NCBI GenBank assembly: GCA_012960515.1
Contig: DUBD01000024.1
Location: 1-43,633 of the forward strand
Reading direction: 5' to 3'
DNA: 43,633 bases
Source of the DNA: Bacteroidota bacterium
GTDB taxonomy: Bacteria > Bacteroidota > Rhodothermia > Rhodothermales > Rubricoccaceae
A model generated the notes under the pieces. It saw only the letters and a list, made by a program, of their open reading frames with translations. It was not told where the DNA came from and did not search any database. Every line of letters starts with the position of its first letter. The first letter of the stretch is position 1. The translations under genes and the position numbers were made by a program. Positions 38,821 to 43,633 of this stretch are shown here, one piece after another.

Positions 38821-39207
38821 GTGCCCCCTTTGCCTCCTCGCCCCCCGAGCCTCCTGCTCCAGGTGGTTCACCTGTACCTGGCCGTCGTCGATGCGGGCGA
38901 GCGGCCGGTGGAGCTGCACGAGCGTAGCCGGGCGATCAGCCTCGCGCAGCAATGGGCGCAGGAAGAAGACGCCGACGCCGTGGAGGCCATCGTGGACACG
39001 GCGTACGTCGCCGTCCGGGCCGGAACCGACGTGGAGAAGATCGCGCGGGAGGTGGTGCGCCGGCTCCAGCCCGCCGACTGCCTCCGCCTGCTGGCGGACC
39101 TCGGGCGCATGGCGAAGGCGGACGGCCACCTCAGCCTCCACGAGGCGCGGACCATCGCCTCTATCCGCGCGGCCTTCGCGCGGGAGCAGCGCGCGCTGGC
39201 GGCCTGA
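38821..39207 (+). CDS. Small TerB-like helical protein
   Basis: LLADLGRMAKADGHLSLHEARTIASIRAAF; GTG start; 128 aa. Confidence 0.6.
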   Translation: MPPLPPRPPSLLLQVVHLYLAVVDAGERPVELHERSRAISLAQQWAQEEDADAVEAIVDTAYVAVRAGTDVEKIAREVVRRLQPADCLRLLADLGRMAKADGHLSLHEARTIASIRAAFAREQRALAA

Positions 39208-39231
39208 CCCGCGCCGATCGGGGCCGCCAGC
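39195..39231. repeat. Inverted pair GCTGGCGG...CCGCCAGC spanning the stop codon of the TerB-like gene
   Basis: Left arm 39195-39202 encodes the final Leu-Ala-Ala; right arm 39224-39231. Confidence 0.7.
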
Positions 39232-39233
39232 AG

Positions 39234-40250
39234 CTACCCCCCGATCGCGATCATGGCGCGCCCCGCGTCCGCCGTCTCGGCGAGCGCCTCCACTGACCGG
39301 CCGCCGTGCGCTGGCGCCTTGCGCTGGAGTGCCCGGGCGACGAGCCGTTCCATCTCCGCGTCCGTCGCGTCGGCGCGGAGCGCGTCGCGGAGGGAAACGC
39401 TCTCCCGAGCGAAGAGACAGACGGAGAAGGCTCCATCGGCGGCGATGCGGAGGCGGGAGCAGCCGCGGCAGAACGGCGCCGTCATGCTCGCGATGAACCC
39501 GACCCGGCCGGGCGCCTCGCGAGAGAAGCGGAACGTCTGGGCGGTGGCATCCGGCGCGTCCTCGCGTGGGATCAGTGGCCCGTGAACGTGCTCAACGGCC
39601 GCACGCGTTTCCGTCCACGGCACGAGCGATTCGCGCCCCCACCCGAGCCCGGCGAACGGCATCCACTCGATGAACCGGACCTCCACGGGGAGCCGGAGCG
39701 CGAGGCCCGCGAGCGCCGCCACCTCGTCGTCGTTGACGCCCCGGAGGACGACGGCGTTGACCTTGAGCGGCCGCGGCCCGCCGATGCGGTAGCCGGCGTC
39801 CACCGCCGCCGCCAGCGCGCCGAGCACTCGGTCCAGCCCGTCGCGGCGGGTGAGGAGGCGGAAGCGGTCGGCGCGGAGCGTGTCCAGCGAGAGCGTGAGC
39901 GCGGTGAGCCCGGCCTCGCGCAGGGCAGGGAGTTGAGGCTCCAGCGCGAGGCCGTTCGTCGTCATCGCGAGGCGGGGAACGCCCAGCGCTGCGATCCGGC
40001 GGACCACCTCGACGGCATCGGGGCGAACGAGCGGCTCGCCGCCGGTCAGACGGATCGTGGTCACGCCGAGCCTCGCGAACAGCGCCGCCAGCCGGATGAG
40101 TTCGTCGGTGGTGAGGAGGTCGCGGTTGGGCGTCCACGCCAGCCCCTCGGCGGGCATGCAGTAGCGGCACCGGAGCGTGCAGCGCTCCGCGATGGAGAGC
40201 CGCAACGTGGTGTGCCGCCGCCCCAGCCCGTCCGTCAGCGCCGGGCTCAC
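39234..40250 (-). CDS. moaA: GTP 3',8-cyclase (radical SAM, molybdopterin biosynthesis)
   Basis: LRLSIAERCTLRCRYCMPAEG CxxxCxxC; IRLTGGEPLVR; FCRGCSRLRIAADGAFSVCLF. Confidence 0.94.
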   Translation of the reverse strand: MSPALTDGLGRRHTTLRLSIAERCTLRCRYCMPAEGLAWTPNRDLLTTDELIRLAALFARLGVTTIRLTGGEPLVRPDAVEVVRRIAALGVPRLAMTTNGLALEPQLPALREAGLTALTLSLDTLRADRFRLLTRRDGLDRVLGALAAAVDAGYRIGGPRPLKVNAVVLRGVNDDEVAALAGLALRLPVEVRFIEWMPFAGLGWGRESLVPWTETRAAVEHVHGPLIPREDAPDATAQTFRFSREAPGRVGFIASMTAPFCRGCSRLRIAADGAFSVCLFARESVSLRDALRADATDAEMERLVARALQRKAPAHGGRSVEALAETADAGRAMIAIGG

Positions 40251-40354
40251 TCCTTGCCGCGCAGCTTCTGGACCCACGCGATGAGCGCGCCGACGGCGAT
40301 CCCCGCGAGGAGCATCAGCACGAGCCCGCCCGGGGTCCCGAGGAGGTCCATCAT
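40247..40354 (-). CDS. 35-aa single-TM microprotein MMDLLGTPGGLVLMLLAGIAVGALIAWVQKLRGKE
   Basis: ATGA overlap with upstream grpB-family stop and GTGA overlap with moaA start; amphipathic basic C-terminus; below the ORF-track length cut-off. Confidence 0.65.
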   Translation of the reverse strand: MMDLLGTPGGLVLMLLAGIAVGALIAWVQKLRGKE

Positions 40355-40836
40355 GACAGCGCGGCCTCGATGAACGTGCTCTTGGCCTCGGCGTAGACCT
40401 CGGGATCGTCCGCGTACTGGCGCGCGAGCTGGCGCTTGTGGTGGGCGTAGCGCTCGGCGAATGGCGCGTCGGCGCGGAGGCGGTAGCGGAAGGCGAGGTG
40501 CCGCCGCCAGAGATCGCCGCTCTCGGTCACGACGTGCAGGTGGTAGAGCGGGAACGCGTCCGTGCCTCGCCAGAAGAAGCGGCGGCCGGGCTCCCGGTCC
40601 CCCACGCGATGCGCCTCGGCGTAGCCCATGCCCTCCAGCGCCCGCGCGTCCACGCCGTGCACGTCCGCAGCGCCCGCCAGCAGGTCAATGGTGGGGCGCG
40701 CGCTCATGCCCGGCACGGCCGTGCTGCCGATGTGCTCCACCGCGTGGAGGGTGGGGACGGCGGAGCGGAGGGCCTCGGCTTCCTTCTCGAACAGGCCGGG
40801 CCACTCCGGGTTGTAGTTGGCGATGACGAGGGGCAT
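40351..40836 (-). CDS. GrpB family protein (UPF0157)
   Basis: MPLVIANYNPEWPGLFEKEAEALRSAV; VEHIGSTAVPGMSARPTIDLL. Confidence 0.93.
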   Translation of the reverse strand: MPLVIANYNPEWPGLFEKEAEALRSAVPTLHAVEHIGSTAVPGMSARPTIDLLAGAADVHGVDARALEGMGYAEAHRVGDREPGRRFFWRGTDAFPLYHLHVVTESGDLWRRHLAFRYRLRADAPFAERYAHHKRQLARQYADDPEVYAEAKSTFIEAALS

Positions 40837-40924
40837 GGGTGCGGGGGCGGGGCCCAAGAAAACGACCGCCGCCGCCCGCGGTTCGCCCCCGGCCGCTTCG
40901 GCTGGCGGCGCCCGCTCGCGGCAG

Positions 40925-43135
40925 CTAGAAATCCGGGACGTACGCGATGTCGCTGTCGCCGCGCTCCACCTGCGTCACGAAGATCCGCTCCCCGCCGGGC
41001 ATCACCGCCAGCCCGGGCTGATCGGGGATCCCGTCCAGCCGCGCGAGCACCTCGCGCTCGCTGCTGACGGTCTCCACGCGGACGACCGCCGCCGTGCCGT
41101 CCACGTGACGCTCCAGGACGTAGGCCCAGACGCCGTCCACCATCCAGTTGGACCAGTCGGCGGGCGCCACGTTCGCGCGGAGCCGCGTCACGTTGTTGTC
41201 CCGCGCGACGCCGTCCGGGCCAGGCGGGAGGCGGTAGAGGCCGCGGCGGTCCGGGCGGACCACGAGAAGCGCGCCGTCACTGGCTTCCATCGCGGCGACA
41301 CCGCCGTAGCGCGTGACGACCTGCGCCTCGCCGCCCTGGGCCGGCACACGGTAGATCTGCCACATCCCATTTCGGGCGCGAGGGGACGCGAAATAGACCC
41401 ACTCCCCATCTCGGCTCCACGAAGGCGCGACTTCGTCTCCCGGCGCGTCGGTGAGGCGGCGGATCTCGCCGTCGGGCTCGATCACGAAGAGATCCGCTTG
41501 GGCGCCGTCCTGCCGGGCCGCGAACACGATCCGCTCACTGCCGGGGGCCCATCGCGGCGTGCTCACGCGCGGGCCACCGAAGCTGGTGAGCGGGCGCGGG
41601 CTGCGGCCGTCGCGATCCGCAACCCAGACCTCGTGGGCGCCGCTGCGGGTGGAGACGAACGCGATGCGCTCGCCGTCGGGCGAGACATCGGGCTGGGTGT
41701 CCTCGCGGGTGGAGGAGATCACGGGCTCCGGCTGCCCATCGCGGTAGAGCCCCACGATCTGCGTGCGAGAGAGCCGCTGCGCGAAGACGAGCCCGCGCGC
41801 CGCGTCCGCGATGGACGGCTCCGAGACCTCACCGATGTCTGTGCCGAGCGCGATCCACCGGGGGCGCCCGCCTGCCACCTCCACGCTCCAGAGCCCTGCC
41901 GTGCCCTCGCGGTTGGCCGCATAGACGATCTCCTTCCCGTCCGTGCTCCAATCCAGTCCCGTCACCCCCTTCTGCTCCAGCACGTGGCGCGTGACCGTGC
42001 CGCCGTCCACCGGCACCGTGCACACGTCCTGCCGGCCGTCCAGCGCCGTGCGGACGAACGCCAGCCGGTCGCCCTCGGGGCCGAACGCGGGGTAGAGATC
42101 GCCGGGATAGGTGGCGGGTGGGGCCGTCAGCCGCTGCGGTGGCCCGCCGTCCAGCGGGAGCAGGTGCAGCCCGAACGCGCCCGAGCCACCGCGCCGCCCC
42201 GCGAACGCGAGGCGCGTGCCGTCCGGGCTCCAGACGAGGTGGCGGACCTGGAAGCGCTCCAGCACAGCCAGCTGGCGGGGCTCCTCGGAGCCATCGGCGG
42301 CGGTAGTGAACACGTTGCAGCCGTCCGGCAGGCACCGCGCGAAGGCGACGCGCTCCCCATCCGGGCTCCACGCCGGGCTGTGGTCGTCCGCGTCGCCGCT
42401 GGTCAACGCACGCGGCTGGCCGGAAGCGTCCGCGGAGGCGGGCTGTACATACACGTTGAACGCGCCGCCGTCGCCGCCGTCCCACGCGTAGGCCACCATC
42501 CTGCCGTCGGGCGAGAGCGCGGGGTCCCGCTCCACACCGGGCAGGCTGGTGACGGGCACCGACCCGAGCGGCTGGAGCCCGTCGCCGAAGGCGCGGTACG
42601 CCGCGAACCCGCCCACGCCGAGGAGCACCGCCAGCCCGACGATCCAGAACGCGCGCGCGCGCGTCCGCTTGCGCTGGCGGAGGTCATCGCGGCGGGCCTC
42701 GCGGGGCGAAGGCGACGGCCGCGAGGCCGGGACCGGTGACGCGGCGGGGCGAGCGACGAACGCGGTCGGGGCCGGGGTCTCCGGGACGCGCACGGGCGCG
42801 ATGAGCCGGTACCCCCGCTTCCGGATGGTCTCGATGTACTCGGGGCTCCGGGCGCTGTCGCCGAGGGCCTTGCGAAGCTCGGAGATGCACCGCGCGAGAA
42901 CGTCATCTGTAACGATCGTTCCGGCCCAGACCTCGGCCATGAACTCGTCGCGCGAGATGGTCTCGCCGGGACGCCGCGCCATGGTGACGAGCACCTCCAT
43001 CACCTTCGGCTCGAGACGGCGCACCTCGTCCTCCCGCTGCAAGCGGTTCGCCATCGGCTCCACCCGCCAGTCGCCGATGCGGAGGCGGGAAGGGAGGGTC
43101 GAGTCGGACGTGAGGGGGTCGGTCGCCGGATCCAT
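40925..43135 (-). CDS. Winged-helix (OmpR/CadC-type) transmembrane regulator with TolB-like PD40 beta-propeller
   Basis: VRRLEPKVMEVLVTMARRPGETISRDEFMAEVWAG...ISELRKALGDSARSPEYIETIRKRGYRLIAPV; TM helix; repeated LSPDGRMVAYAWDG/WSPDGERVAFAR. Confidence 0.92.
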   Translation of the reverse strand: MDPATDPLTSDSTLPSRLRIGDWRVEPMANRLQREDEVRRLEPKVMEVLVTMARRPGETISRDEFMAEVWAGTIVTDDVLARCISELRKALGDSARSPEYIETIRKRGYRLIAPVRVPETPAPTAFVARPAASPVPASRPSPSPREARRDDLRQRKRTRARAFWIVGLAVLLGVGGFAAYRAFGDGLQPLGSVPVTSLPGVERDPALSPDGRMVAYAWDGGDGGAFNVYVQPASADASGQPRALTSGDADDHSPAWSPDGERVAFARCLPDGCNVFTTAADGSEEPRQLAVLERFQVRHLVWSPDGTRLAFAGRRGGSGAFGLHLLPLDGGPPQRLTAPPATYPGDLYPAFGPEGDRLAFVRTALDGRQDVCTVPVDGGTVTRHVLEQKGVTGLDWSTDGKEIVYAANREGTAGLWSVEVAGGRPRWIALGTDIGEVSEPSIADAARGLVFAQRLSRTQIVGLYRDGQPEPVISSTREDTQPDVSPDGERIAFVSTRSGAHEVWVADRDGRSPRPLTSFGGPRVSTPRWAPGSERIVFAARQDGAQADLFVIEPDGEIRRLTDAPGDEVAPSWSRDGEWVYFASPRARNGMWQIYRVPAQGGEAQVVTRYGGVAAMEASDGALLVVRPDRRGLYRLPPGPDGVARDNNVTRLRANVAPADWSNWMVDGVWAYVLERHVDGTAAVVRVETVSSEREVLARLDGIPDQPGLAVMPGGERIFVTQVERGDSDIAYVPDF

Positions 43136-43286
43136 AGAGGGTCGCCCAGGGAGGGGGCCGCCACGCGACGCCCGCGTCGGGCCTGCCCCAGGTAGGCAGA
43201 GAGGCATCGGGCTCCGCCAGGGGCCGCCCGTCTCGGTCGCTGTGACGGGAGGATAGACCTGCCACGGGGCTGCAGCCACTTTGCAC

Positions 43287-43311
43287 CCGGAAGGGAAACG
43301 GCCCGTTCCGG
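43287..43311. promoter_or_regulatory. Inverted repeat CCGGAAnGG-N7-CCnTTCCGG in divergent promoter region
   Basis: CCGGAAGGG 43287-43295 / CCGTTCCGG 43303-43311; candidate operator. Confidence 0.4.
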
Positions 43312-43417
43312 CCAGATTCAGCGTCCTCAGGTTTTCATCAGGCACTCCGAAGCGCGTCCCCATCCACATCCTGGCCGGTTCTCCCGATTCTCCCACCGGT
43401 TCTCAGCGCGACCTGCC

Positions 43418-43633
43418 ATGACCCGCGACTTCCTCCCCCGCTGGCTCATCGCACTCGTCGTAGGGGCGGCCCTCGCCACGCTGGCGCCCCGCTCCACCTC
43501 GACTCTCGCCGCTGAGCCACTGATCTTTCTTACTGCCGAAGGTGCCCCGAGTCCTGAGCGCGTTGTGACGCGCTCGCCGGACCAGCCCCGCGGCGCTCTC
43601 CATCACTACGTGGTACCGGGGAAGGTATCGGAG
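43418..43633 (+). CDS. Secreted protein N-terminus (3'-truncated by window edge)
   Basis: ATG, MTRDFLPRWLIALVVGAALATLAPRSTSTLAAEPLIFLTAEG signal peptide; open to window end, divergent from the wHTH regulator. Confidence 0.6.
   Translation, partial: MTRDFLPRWLIALVVGAALATLAPRSTSTLAAEPLIFLTAEGAPSPERVVTRSPDQPRGALHHYVVPGKVSE

Noticed and set aside
1-43633. CRISPR array, tRNA or rRNA genes
   Set aside because: No regularly spaced direct repeats and no convincing tRNA/rRNA signatures seen on either strand; a tRNAscan/Infernal run would be decisive.

Overview
High-GC bacterial chromosome window. The T9SS type A sorting domain, the ECF/STK-TPR proteins and TAnnTTTG-like promoters suggest a Rhodothermota/Bacteroidota-type genome (Rubricoccaceae-like); this is inferred from content only, no search was run. 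It holds about 33 CDSs, two of them cut by the window edges. Housekeeping genes: ACT + UPF0210/PFL pair, nitrilase, ubiE/menG-menF-menD, LysM lytic transglycosylase, acyl-CoA carboxylase beta subunit, fabF-acpP, metK, ahcY, yebC, grpB-family gene and moaA. Accessory genes: three Ser/Thr kinases with TPR-like C-termini (one 5'-truncated), one coupled to an ECF sigma factor and lying beside three co-oriented secreted-protein genes (PPC-repeat/T9SS, PAN-PAN-PI-PLC, beta-trefoil). Most interesting observations: (1) a GCTGGCGG/CCGCCAGC word that recurs in genes and forms inverted-pair hairpins at many gene ends, resembling DNA-uptake-sequence or Chi-like architecture; (2) a shared ~45-bp promoter-like block upstream of the three secreted genes next to the ECF/STK pair; (3) a ~165-bp MITE-like element with CTAGGCTCTGTCCG terminal inverted repeats whose CTAG edge supplies the fabF stop codon; (4) an unlisted 35-aa transmembrane microprotein coupled by 4-nt overlaps between grpB and moaA; (5) a G-rich 7-bp tandem repeat abutting the nitrilase start codon; (6) a four-helix-bundle gene wedged into the ACT-UPF0210 pair; (7) a frameshifted beta-trefoil gene; (8) recurrent TAGCTTYG (TAnnTTTG-like) promoter elements.
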